64,000 bases of DNA from NCBI RefSeq assembly GCF_000009625.1, contig NC_002679.1, positions 287,912-351,911 of the forward strand, read 5' to 3'. Below, piece by piece: positions 45,180 to 53,663 of the stretch. Within the stretch, counting starts at the first letter, position 1; each line of letters starts with the position of its first letter. The DNA comes from Mesorhizobium japonicum MAFF 303099. Lineage in GTDB: Bacteria; Pseudomonadota; Alphaproteobacteria; Rhizobiales; Rhizobiaceae. The translations under genes and the position numbers were made by a program. Under the pieces are notes generated by a model. That model worked only from the letters and a program-made list of their open reading frames with translations. It was not told the DNA's origin and did no database searches.

Positions 45180-46488
45180 CCCCACCACGTCGACCAGCGC
45201 CACTTCCGGCCCGAATTCCAATCTTCGGAAGGGCGAGGCTGGCGGGCTGCTGATCACGAACATTGCGGAACTAACACCCCTCGATGAATTCGGGCCGGGT
45301 CCTCAGAGAGGTGGCCTGAAACACCTAAAGTCGATCAGGAACGCTGCAATCCATGTCGTTGACGGACGGATAAGGGATTTTGGGCCTGCCGAACGAGTGG
45401 CGGTCGGATTGCCGAAGGGAGCAGAGCCTAGAGTTCTTGATGCAGCCGGAGGCGCGGTGGTACCTGGTTTCGTCGACTGCCATACCCACCTGCTCTATAG
45501 CGGTTCGCGGGCCGACGAGTACCCAATGCGGGTCGCGGGCGCTAGTTATGGCGAAATTAGTTCCAGGGGCGGCGGCGTCACCCGCACAATTCGCGAAAGC
45601 AGTGACGCAACCTCAAGCGAACTCAAGCAGGCGTTGACGGTACGGCTGGCGAAGGCGTTGCTGAATGGGACAACGACTGCGGAGATCAAAACCGGTTACT
45701 GGGTCGACCCGGAAGGAGAAGGCGCGGCGCTGGGTATCATCGCCGAAGTCTCAGCGTCTCAGCCAGTCGATCTCGTTCAGACGTTCCATGTCGCGTTGGG
45801 CACGCCGGCACGATTTGGTGGAGCTGGGGAATATGCCAGATACGTCATCGACTACGTTCTACCGTCCGTTGCCTCCCATGCACGCTTCTGCGACGTCGTT
45901 TGCGATGTCGGGGCCTTCTCGCACGATGAGGCGCGGCAAATATTGCACGCAGCGGGCAGGCGCGGTTTAAACTTCAAGATTCACGCCGATGAATTTTCCG
46001 CCGCCGGCGGTGCCGAACTCGCAGCTGAGCTTGGCGCTGTTTCAGCCGATCATTTATGCTTCCTGGGAAAAGACACTGCCCAAACGCTGGCCAAGGCACA
46101 AACGGTTGCCGTCTTGCTTCCGGCGACGTGTCACTATCTGCTTGCTCCCAAGTTCGCGGACGCCCGCCACCTCATTGACGGCGGAGTAGCGATAGCGCTC
46201 GGGACAGATCATGGGCCAGGCAGTCCGACCCTTTCAATGCCGTTCGTCATGGGTCTGGCATGTTCCTGGTTGCGAATGGATCCGGCCGAGGCGCTGGTCG
46301 CGGCGACGTGTAACGCCGCCCACGCCATCGGAGCCGCCTCAACTGCGGGCCAAATAGCGATCGGGCGCCCAGCGGACCTGGTGGTCCTAAAGACGCCGAC
46401 CTATCGAGATCTAGCATATTTGATCGACCAAAACTTGATCCGATACACCCTTAAGGACGGCGCTGTCTTCGGCAAGCACATAAAATAA
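45169..46488 (+). CDS. Imidazolonepropionase-like amidohydrolase
   Basis: A 439-residue metal-dependent amidohydrolase closest to HutI, which opens imidazolonepropionate in histidine degradation. Metal ligands are HTHLLYSGSRADEYPMR, FHVALGTP, KIHADEFSAAGGAELA and Asp in GTDHGPGSP; EIKTGYWVDPEGEG corresponds to the HutI EIKSGYG motif. No hutU, hutH or hutG is nearby, so it probably acts on another cyclic amide. TTG start overlapping the M24 stop by 11 bp. A mutilated piece of a second copy follows. Confidence 0.85.
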   Translation: MPNNPTTSTSATSGPNSNLRKGEAGGLLITNIAELTPLDEFGPGPQRGGLKHLKSIRNAAIHVVDGRIRDFGPAERVAVGLPKGAEPRVLDAAGGAVVPGFVDCHTHLLYSGSRADEYPMRVAGASYGEISSRGGGVTRTIRESSDATSSELKQALTVRLAKALLNGTTTAEIKTGYWVDPEGEGAALGIIAEVSASQPVDLVQTFHVALGTPARFGGAGEYARYVIDYVLPSVASHARFCDVVCDVGAFSHDEARQILHAAGRRGLNFKIHADEFSAAGGAELAAELGAVSADHLCFLGKDTAQTLAKAQTVAVLLPATCHYLLAPKFADARHLIDGGVAIALGTDHGPGSPTLSMPFVMGLACSWLRMDPAEALVAATCNAAHAIGAASTAGQIAIGRPADLVVLKTPTYRDLAYLIDQNLIRYTLKDGAVFGKHIK

Positions 46489-46511
46489 CAACTTCAACAA
46501 AGGGGAATAAA

Positions 46512-46766
46512 GTGGCCGTGCTGCTGCCCGTAACCCACCACTACAAATTGGCTCGTAAGCTGCCTGACAGGCGAACGCTGATCGAGGACGGGGTCGCTGT
46601 GCCGCCTGTGCTCTTGGCCCTCGAAGAGGCGGCCGGCTGCCAAAAAATAGGACGGCCCGCCGATTTCGTCGTCCTTGAGGCTGAGTCATATCGAGAGAAT
46701 CCCATGCTTGATCGACCATCTGCTGGTCAAAACCACAATCAAGAAGGGAAAGTCTACCTGAACTGA
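46512..46766 (+). pseudogene. Remnant of a tandem imidazolonepropionase-like gene
   Basis: 84 codons from a GTG with AGGGGAA upstream. MAVLLPVTHHYKLARKLPD parallels VAVLLPATCHYLLAPKFAD of the gene just upstream, and IGRPADFVVLEAESYRENPM parallels IGRPADLVVLKTPTYRDLAY. The segment with the active-site Asp is deleted. Evidence for a past tandem duplication or for a second fused paralog; no activity expected. Confidence 0.75.
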
Positions 46767-46795
46767 CCTCAGTTCAGGCAACCTGGGAGGAAAAT

Positions 46796-47857
46796 ATGAA
46801 GAATATAGGAACGATCTCGAAGACTTCAATTGGAGCAATCGTGGCTACTCTGCTGCTCCATGTCTCGCATGCGCAGAGCCAAGAGACGCTTACGATTTCT
46901 GCTTCGGGGGGGTCATACGACGCCTGCGTCAAGGCAGCCTATCTTGACGGGTGGGAGAAAGAGACAGGCATTAAAGTCGTTGTAGGCGGTGGGGCATGGG
47001 ACCTCGGTGTTTGGCGGGCACAGCAGGAGACGGGGAAGACCGAGTGGGACGTTGCCACATCGGACCCCGGCCAGTTGCGCCAGCTGGTCCAAAATGGGTG
47101 GGTCATGCCGATTGATCCAGAACTCCCTAATAAAAATGGAGGCCTCGTCGATTTTCCGGGCCTCGTGCCCAAGTTTGATGGCAAAATCTATGCTCTACCC
47201 ACCGAAATTTTCTCGACTGTCGTCACCTACAATTCCAAGGCATTTAAGGGCGACAAGCCCAAGACCTGGGCTGATGTCTTCAATGCCGAAAAGTACCCAG
47301 GCAAACGTTTGTTTTCCAACGTCCCCGTCGACTTCGGAGTGCTGGAAGTTGCCCTTCTGGCCGACGGGGTCGCGCCTGAAAATCTCTACCCGCTGGATGT
47401 AGACCGTGCGCTGAAGAAGTTGGACTCTATCAAGAGCGACATCCTTTGGTATGATTTTGGAACTCAGCAAGTCGCGCTTTTGCAACAAGGCGACGCAGTG
47501 ATCGGGGCCGGCTGGGACGGCCGAGTGAAAGCCCTTCAGCGAGACGGCGGTACGATCGAATTCTCCACTGAGCAGGCGATCGTTAAACCGGATCTTTGGA
47601 TTCTGCCAAAGGGGGGCAATTCCGAACTCGGAGCTCGTTTTCTTGCCTTCATCGACAACCCTGAACGACAGGCCAAATTCGCAACCTGCATCGGCTACGC
47701 TCCAGCCCTTCGTAAGGCGTACGACCTGCTGCCTGCCGATCAGAAGTTCACTGTCGACCCGAATAATCTGAAGGGCGTCGTCGTGTGGAACGACGAATAT
47801 TGGGCAAAAAACGCACGGGACGTCACCGCGCGCTTTAATGAATGGCTCACCAAGTAG
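46796..47857 (+). CDS. ABC transporter periplasmic binding protein (PotD-like, SBP_bac_8)
   Basis: A 353-residue exported receptor with a signal peptide (TSIGAIVATLLLHVSHAQSQ, cleavage probably after HA or SQ) followed by TLTISASGGSYDACVKAAYL. Segments such as WDVATSDPGQLRQLVQNGWV, DFGTQQVALLQQGDAVIGAG and GYAPALRKAYDLLPAD match spermidine/putrescine-type receptors. Strong GGGAGG ribosome-binding site. First of the importer genes, 30 bp after the amidohydrolase remnant. The ligand is likely a small cationic or amide nitrogen compound. Confidence 0.88.
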   Translation: MKNIGTISKTSIGAIVATLLLHVSHAQSQETLTISASGGSYDACVKAAYLDGWEKETGIKVVVGGGAWDLGVWRAQQETGKTEWDVATSDPGQLRQLVQNGWVMPIDPELPNKNGGLVDFPGLVPKFDGKIYALPTEIFSTVVTYNSKAFKGDKPKTWADVFNAEKYPGKRLFSNVPVDFGVLEVALLADGVAPENLYPLDVDRALKKLDSIKSDILWYDFGTQQVALLQQGDAVIGAGWDGRVKALQRDGGTIEFSTEQAIVKPDLWILPKGGNSELGARFLAFIDNPERQAKFATCIGYAPALRKAYDLLPADQKFTVDPNNLKGVVVWNDEYWAKNARDVTARFNEWLTK

Positions 47858-47904
47858 GCGAGTTCGATCGCCTACGGTCGATAGCAAGCAATGAGGTAAC
47901 AATC

Positions 47905-49005
47905 GTGTCCAACGCCAGTAAGGATTGCGGGTCGCCACCCGCAATCCAGATCAGCCGACTGAAGAAGTGCTATGGCGCAGTGGAAGTGTTGCGAGGTCTC
48001 GACCTTGTAATTCCGGAAGGTTCCTACACAACCTTTCTTGGGCCGAGCGGTTCTGGAAAAACGACCCTCCTCAGGATTATCGCTGGTTTTGCCAGTGTTA
48101 GTGAGGGGACAGTCAGCATTTCAGGTGTCGACGTAACCGACAGAGCTGCCCGCGCCAGGGATGTCGGCATGGTCTTCCAAAACTATGCCCTTTTCCCCCA
48201 TCTCACGGCGAGAGAAAATGTTGAGTACCCGCTTAAAGTCCGCAGGTTGCCGCGCGAGGAGCGACGCCGACGTGCGTTGGAATACCTAGAGCGGGTGCAC
48301 CTGTCAGAGTGGGCCGATCGCTATCCGCGCGAGTTGTCCGGTGGACAACAGCAGCGCGTGGCTTTGGCACGCAGCCTGGTTTACCGACCCAAGCTTCTGT
48401 TGCTCGATGAGCCCCTGAGCGCGCTCGATAAACATTTACGCGGGCAGATGCAGGACTTCCTGAAGGAGTTGCAACGAGACCTCGGCATTACCTTTGTTCA
48501 CGTTACGCACGATCAGTCTGAGGCTCTGGCGCTTTCATCGCTGGTGGTCATTATGCGTGATGGTCGACTGGAGCAGGTGGGATCACCCGAGCAGATCTAT
48601 CTTGAACCGAATTCTCGCTTTGTAGCGGGCTTCATCGGCAACAGCAACATCGTGTGTTGCTCCGTCACTGCTCGCAATGGGCGGCTCGCAACGGTCAAGC
48701 TCGGGGATGGGACGGAGGTCGGTGTTCCCATTCCGGCAGGTGTTACTGAGCGGCTTGGTGTGGGCGAAAAATCGCTTCTCTTATTACGACCGGAGAAAGC
48801 CGAGACTGGCTACCGTATCGATACGAGCGTGGTCGCCATGTCCGGGCCGGTGTTGAGCACGACCTTCATGGGTACGCACTACCAGGTGGTTTTTTCGACC
48901 CGGCATGGGGAAATCACAGCTCACCTGAACAACGACTATGCGCCTGGCCAATCAGTAGACGTTGCCTGGCGCGCCGGAAATCTAATCGTTCTGCCAGCGG
49001 GTTGA
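47905..49005 (+). CDS. ABC transporter ATPase (PotA-like)
   Basis: A 366-residue importer ATPase with Walker A FLGPSGSGKTTLLRIIAG, Q-loop VFQNYALFPHLT, signature ELSGGQQQRVALARSL, Walker B LLLLDEPLSALD and switch His in VTHDQSEALALS. A C-terminal TOBE domain follows (from about residue 240). The GTG at 47905 is preceded by GAGGTAAC; an upstream in-frame ATG overlaps the receptor gene. Its stop is within 8 bp of the permease start. Confidence 0.92.
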   Translation: MSNASKDCGSPPAIQISRLKKCYGAVEVLRGLDLVIPEGSYTTFLGPSGSGKTTLLRIIAGFASVSEGTVSISGVDVTDRAARARDVGMVFQNYALFPHLTARENVEYPLKVRRLPREERRRRALEYLERVHLSEWADRYPRELSGGQQQRVALARSLVYRPKLLLLDEPLSALDKHLRGQMQDFLKELQRDLGITFVHVTHDQSEALALSSLVVIMRDGRLEQVGSPEQIYLEPNSRFVAGFIGNSNIVCCSVTARNGRLATVKLGDGTEVGVPIPAGVTERLGVGEKSLLLLRPEKAETGYRIDTSVVAMSGPVLSTTFMGTHYQVVFSTRHGEITAHLNNDYAPGQSVDVAWRAGNLIVLPAG

Positions 49006-49010
49006 TTGCC

Positions 49011-49841
49011 ATGCCAGCTCACCGGATCAAAATCAATCCGATAGTTCTCGCCGCTGCCCCCGGAATTGCTCTGCTCGTCATCTTCTTTGCCATTCCGCTC
49101 GCCAACTTAACAGTTCGCAGTCTCACAGACCCAGAGTTTGGCTTGGGTAACTATAAAGCGGTACTAGGGTCCCAGACTTACCTCCGAGTGGGGTGGCGCA
49201 CCATCTGGATATCCTTCCTTGCAATGTCCGGGTGCGTCCTCATCGGCACGCCCGTTGCCTATGCAATTGCCCATTCGAAGCGTCGCGCCTTGGTCGTCGC
49301 TACCCTCGCCGTGTTGGGGCTCTCGTTTCTCACGAGTTCGCTCATACGCGCGTTCGCCTGGATGATCTTGTTCGGAGCACAGGGGCCGATCGTGGCAATT
49401 CTCAACGCAGCCGGGCTGGATGTACATACCCTCCTCGCAACCCAGGTAGCAGTGGTTGTCGGCATGATTCATTTCCTGCTTCCTATCTACGCGCTGACCG
49501 CTTTCGCGGGATTTCGCAACATGCCCTTTGATCTGGTGGTAGCAGCTGAAGGTCTTGGCGCATCGCGCTGGTACGCGCTGCGTACCGTTTATTTTCCGCT
49601 TGCGCTGCCCTCCATCATCAACGCCGGGTCACTAGTCTTTGTGATTGCGCTGGGATTCTTCATCACCCCTGCGCTCCTTGGCGGTCCAAGCGAAATGATG
49701 CTGGGGCAGTTGATCGCCATCAGCATATCGAAGTTCGGTGATTTCGGCTTTGCGGCGGCGGCCGGCGTCCTGCTGATGGTGATTACACTTTTCTTGCTCA
49801 GTGCGGTGCAGTGGGTCTTCAGGGCGGGGCAAAGACAATGA
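49011..49841 (+). CDS. ABC transporter permease (PotB-like)
   Basis: A 276-residue inner-membrane permease with about six transmembrane helices. The ATPase-contact EAA loop is AAEGLGASRWYALRTVYFPL. A first helix AAAPGIALLVIFFAIPLANL and a periplasmic loop NYKAVLGSQTYL are typical of the spermidine/putrescine group. The start MPAHRIKINPIV at 49011 follows the ATPase stop by 5 bp. The partner permease is separated from it by two enzyme genes. Confidence 0.9.
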   Translation: MPAHRIKINPIVLAAAPGIALLVIFFAIPLANLTVRSLTDPEFGLGNYKAVLGSQTYLRVGWRTIWISFLAMSGCVLIGTPVAYAIAHSKRRALVVATLAVLGLSFLTSSLIRAFAWMILFGAQGPIVAILNAAGLDVHTLLATQVAVVVGMIHFLLPIYALTAFAGFRNMPFDLVVAAEGLGASRWYALRTVYFPLALPSIINAGSLVFVIALGFFITPALLGGPSEMMLGQLIAISISKFGDFGFAAAAGVLLMVITLFLLSAVQWVFRAGQRQ

Positions 49842-50968
49842 GTTCGAAACATATTCGGCTCGGCATCGTGGGGGCCGGCCTTTGGGCTGCGCGAGCACAT
49901 CTGCCGGCATTTGCCCGCATCGGCGGAGTTAAGATCGTCGGCATCGCGGACCCCAATACCGATCGAGCGCGGGAGCTTGCCAGCCGTTTTGGTATACCCA
50001 GCGTCTACGACAATCACGAAGACCTGCTCGCCGGCGGTGTGGACGCCGTCACGATTGCTGTGCCTGTTGACCAGCATTTCCAGATAGCGTCTGCGGCGCT
50101 GCGCCGGGGGGTGCATGTACTGTGCGAAAAGCCACTGGCGCGCACGGTTGACGAAGCTGCGACACTGAAGGAGATGGCCGGGTCAGCCGGAGTGGTTGAT
50201 TGCATGGGCTTTATGTTGCGCTTCAGCCCAGCCTTCCTTCAGTTGCAGGAGCTGCTTGAAAGTGGTGCTGTGGGTCCAATTCACAGCATCCTTTACCATT
50301 CGCATTTTGCTCAGTTCTTCGATCCGCAGACGCCCTGCCACTGGACAATGAACGCCGAACGCACCGGCGGCGGCGTGTCAGTCGAATACGGCTGCCATGG
50401 TCTGGACCTCGCTCGATCCGTGGCCGGAGATATTACAGAATTGTGCGCCAATGCACGCACGCTTGTTCCCGAACGGCCGGATGTCGGAGGCGCCATGCAG
50501 AAGGTCGACGTGGATGAAGTCTGCTCCTGGCTTGCCAACTTTTCCGGAGGGGCGGAGGGCCTATTCCACGTCAGCTGGAGTTCCAGTCTTAGCTTTGGCG
50601 TCGAGTTCGCGGTCTTCGGTCAGAAAGGAGCTTTAGGCTGGCGCAAGACCGAAAGCTGGCCGTTTTGCCAGGTTCTGTCAAGTATCGATCCCACGCGAGA
50701 GATGCAGCCGATCGAGATCGACCGGCGCTATACCGACCGTGTCGGTTGGGCGGAATCGTGGCGTGCTTGCTTCATGAGCGGCCTCGCCCATCAGTTCACC
50801 GCCGAGATCGCAGGGGCTCCTAGGCGCTCTCCGGGCTTTCACGACGGACTCGAAAGCCAGCGCGCCCTTAAAGCCATCGGCATTTCGCTCGCGGAACGGA
50901 GGTGGGTGAGCCTTGACGAAACCTCGGCGAGGTCGCGGGCCGATGAACGCAAATCGGGGATCCTCTGA
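49838..50968 (+). CDS. Gfo/Idh/MocA family oxidoreductase
   Basis: A 376-residue NAD(P)-dependent oxidoreductase. The Rossmann motif is LGIVGAGLWAARAHLPAFAR; the conserved EKPLARTVDEAATLKE contains the EKP lysine, and the catalytic region includes GGGVSVEYGCHGLDLARSVA (Asp/His pair). The family acts on sugars, inositols and other alcohols or amines. ATGA overlap with the permease upstream and TGATG overlap with MmgE/PrpD downstream: strict operon coupling. Confidence 0.88.
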   Translation: MSSKHIRLGIVGAGLWAARAHLPAFARIGGVKIVGIADPNTDRARELASRFGIPSVYDNHEDLLAGGVDAVTIAVPVDQHFQIASAALRRGVHVLCEKPLARTVDEAATLKEMAGSAGVVDCMGFMLRFSPAFLQLQELLESGAVGPIHSILYHSHFAQFFDPQTPCHWTMNAERTGGGVSVEYGCHGLDLARSVAGDITELCANARTLVPERPDVGGAMQKVDVDEVCSWLANFSGGAEGLFHVSWSSSLSFGVEFAVFGQKGALGWRKTESWPFCQVLSSIDPTREMQPIEIDRRYTDRVGWAESWRACFMSGLAHQFTAEIAGAPRRSPGFHDGLESQRALKAIGISLAERRWVSLDETSARSRADERKSGIL

Positions 50969-52308
50969 TGTGGTCGGCGGAAAAATTGGCGGGCCTCATC
51001 ACCGAATTTGATCCTTCGGTCATTTCGCAGGCCACGCGTGGAAAGGTATCCGATCTGGTCATTGACGTCGTTGGCGCCGCCGCGGCCGGGGCTCGCACCG
51101 AGGCCGCCGCTGCAACCCGCGCCGTGTGCCAAGGCCTCTTCTTTCCCGGCTTGGCACTGTGCTGGTTCACTGACAAAAGGCTCTCACCTGCCGCCGCTGC
51201 GTTTGCAAATAGCGCGGCTGCAGTTGCCCTCGACATTGATGATGGACACCGGCGAGCGATCGGGCATCCGGGTGCGGCAATCATTCCGGCCATGATCGCT
51301 GAAGCGGAAGCACGCGGCGCGAGTTCCGAGGAGCTGCTCGCCGCGATCGTTGTCGGATATGAGGCTGGCATCCGTGTCGCCTCAGCCCAGTCCAACAGAC
51401 AGGATAGCCGCCTCTATGCGACGGGGCGGTGGGCACCTGTCGCAGTTGCTGCGGGGCTTGGCTTTCTCCGCCGCCTCGACAGGGCGAGCGTTGCGCAGGC
51501 CTTGGCGATAGCCGCGACCCATCGCCCAGCGCAACTGCCAAGTGGGACCAGCAAACAGCTAGGACACGCTAAGGAGGGCATAGCTTGGGCTTCCTTCACC
51601 GGCTTCGTGGCGGTCGACCTTGCACAGAATGGATTCACTGCATCGCTCGACATCTTCGATATACCAGAGCTTTTCGATGGGAGCGCATTGGATCGCGACT
51701 GGGGAGAGGTGATCGAGATCGATCGCACCTACACCAAGCCCTATTCGTGTTGCAGATGGATTCACGCAGCCATTGATGCTCTGCGCATTATCATGGATCG
51801 CGAGGCGGTGCTGGCACGTGATATCTCCCGCGTGGGGGTCCATACGATCGGACCCGCGGTCCGATTGAACAACAAACCGGATCCATCGGCACATTTCGAG
51901 GCCCAGTTCAGTGTTCCATTCTGCCTTGCGGTGGCAGCGATTGAAGGAAGCAATGCCCTGGTCCTGCCCGATCCTGCCGTCCTTCACCGATCGGATCTCA
52001 TCAGCTTCGCGCGGAAGGTCGACCTAAGGATCGATCCCGAACTCGACGCCCTTTTTCCGGCTCGGACTAGCGCCCGGTTGGTCGTGGAGACGCGATCAGG
52101 CGTCTATGAACACCAAGTCGACTTCCCAAAGGGAGAGCCAGACAACGCAATGACCCGCTCCGAACTCTTGGAGAAATTTGAGCGGCTCTGCACTTTTGGT
52201 CACGGTCCTTCCAAAGCAGCCCGGCTTGCTACTGCCTTCGCTATCCTAGACGATAGGACACTTGACAATGTCACTCAGCACATCTCCGAAATTATCCTAC
52301 CAACATGA
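50968..52308 (+). CDS. MmgE/PrpD family protein
   Basis: A 446-residue member of the family containing 2-methylcitrate dehydratase PrpD and cis-aconitate/iminodisuccinate-acting enzymes. Typical features are ANSAAAVALDIDDGHRRAIG, HPGAAIIPAMIAEAEARGAS, YATGRWAPVAVAAGLGFLRR and the tail segment TKPYSCCRWIHAAIDALRII. No prpBC genes are nearby, so a methylcitrate role is unlikely. The family also includes members acting on nitrogen-containing dicarboxylates. Its 3' end overlaps a possible early start of the next permease. Confidence 0.85.
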   Translation: MWSAEKLAGLITEFDPSVISQATRGKVSDLVIDVVGAAAAGARTEAAAATRAVCQGLFFPGLALCWFTDKRLSPAAAAFANSAAAVALDIDDGHRRAIGHPGAAIIPAMIAEAEARGASSEELLAAIVVGYEAGIRVASAQSNRQDSRLYATGRWAPVAVAAGLGFLRRLDRASVAQALAIAATHRPAQLPSGTSKQLGHAKEGIAWASFTGFVAVDLAQNGFTASLDIFDIPELFDGSALDRDWGEVIEIDRTYTKPYSCCRWIHAAIDALRIIMDREAVLARDISRVGVHTIGPAVRLNNKPDPSAHFEAQFSVPFCLAVAAIEGSNALVLPDPAVLHRSDLISFARKVDLRIDPELDALFPARTSARLVVETRSGVYEHQVDFPKGEPDNAMTRSELLEKFERLCTFGHGPSKAARLATAFAILDDRTLDNVTQHISEIILPT

Positions 52309-52354
52309 ATCGGCCGACGGTTCGGAAGCTCTGCCAAACGCACGGAGAAAACCA

Positions 52355-53185
52355 ATGAGACGGTCGTTCGATGCAGAGGGATGGCGCGAGCGATTCCTGA
52401 TCCTCTGGACGATCATGACAATTCTTTTCCTTTTGCTGCCGCTGTCCGTGATTGTCATTATGTCGTTTTCTGCAGGGCAGTTTCTCACTATACCCAAGGA
52501 ACTGTCACTTCGATGGTACCAAGAAGTGCTTACGAACGGGCAGTGGCGCCAAGCCGCTCTGAATTCTTTTTCAATAGCATTGCTCGCGGTTTCTATTGCA
52601 CTTCCAGCCGGCCTCGGACTGGCGCTCGCGAACCATTACGCTCCACCTAGGTGGCGGGCATTCGTGAGGTCGGCGGCCGCAGGCCCTATGATTGTCCCTG
52701 TCATCGTACTTGCTATCGCCCTTTTCTTCGTGCTGGCCAAACTCGGCGTTGTGGGGACGCGATTTGGTGTGGCGATTGGGCACGGCCTGCTCGTCATGCC
52801 ATTTGTCTTCGTTTCCGTGTCCACCGCGCTCGAGTATTTCGATGATCAGCTTATCGAAGCTGCGGAGTCGCTTGGCGCGTCACGTTCTTACGCGTGGCGG
52901 ACCGTCTTGCTTCCCTTTGTTGTCCCTGCAATCGTGGTGGGCGCGGCGCTGGCGTTCGTGAACTCGTTCGACGAAGCTGTCATTGCCATTTTTGTCGGAC
53001 AAGGCGGAACACTCACTATTCCGAGCTTGATGTGGCGTTCCATCAATCTCGAGATTACGCCCAGCATCGCCGCGGTCGCCTCTATGGTAACTGGGATTGG
53101 TATCCTGATCCAGGGTGCCGCGTTCTTGTGGCTTTGGCGCCGCTTGAGGGTAAGCGTGAAGCTTAGCCCGTCTGGCGCGACATAA
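52355..53185 (+). CDS. ABC transporter permease (PotC-like)
   Basis: A 276-residue permease with about six transmembrane helices and the EAA loop AAESLGASRSYAWRTVLLPF. I choose the ATG at 52355 (MRRSFDAEGWRERFLIL) because CGGAGAAAACCA precedes it; frame extension to 52262 would overlap MmgE/PrpD by 47 bp. Second membrane subunit of the importer; probably the last gene of the operon, since about 480 bp without a gene follow. Confidence 0.88.
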   Translation: MRRSFDAEGWRERFLILWTIMTILFLLLPLSVIVIMSFSAGQFLTIPKELSLRWYQEVLTNGQWRQAALNSFSIALLAVSIALPAGLGLALANHYAPPRWRAFVRSAAAGPMIVPVIVLAIALFFVLAKLGVVGTRFGVAIGHGLLVMPFVFVSVSTALEYFDDQLIEAAESLGASRSYAWRTVLLPFVVPAIVVGAALAFVNSFDEAVIAIFVGQGGTLTIPSLMWRSINLEITPSIAAVASMVTGIGILIQGAAFLWLWRRLRVSVKLSPSGAT

Positions 53186-53663
53186 GATGATGGGCTACGA
53201 CCAGCAGCAACTGCATCTCGATTTTTTCGAGAAGCCTTGCGGCACGTCATGAAGCAGGGGCGTCGCCTTCCATTCATCAGCATCGCGCCAGCCCGCTCGG
53301 AAGCCAACGGAGCCGGTCCCGCAAAGCGTGCCCGTCATCACAGGCAACCTCTCCCAGGCAGGGCGCTGCACCGTCCTCACAAGCTGGAACCAACATAAGG
53401 ACTAAGGACACCCAAGTCGCGAATTTCAGCCACTTGGCTACCGGTGAAGCCTTTCGATTGGATTGTAGCGATCATTTTGGCTTCCTCTTTCGGTCGGAGC
53501 GATTGCCTGCGCTGCGGCCGTTTGCATGTTGAACATTTGGCGGGTGAGAATCAGCGCGCAGCATCGACGCCACTGCGATGCTTAGAAGGGGCATTCACAA
53601 TCAGCGGAGCAGCGGTCCGCGATAAATTGAAAGTGTCTTGTAGATCAGGCAGGGTTCCTTGGC
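53186..53663. other. Interval between convergent operons
   Basis: About 480 bases. A minus-strand stretch encodes MIATIQSKGFTGSQVAEIRD and stops soon after; it could be a gene remnant. Otherwise I see no gene and no strong terminator. Confidence 0.35.

Noticed and set aside
45169..46488. True histidine-utilisation HutI
   Set aside because: HutI motifs are altered (GTDHGPG in place of ATDxNPG) and no hutU, hutH or hutG gene is nearby; called HutI-like only.
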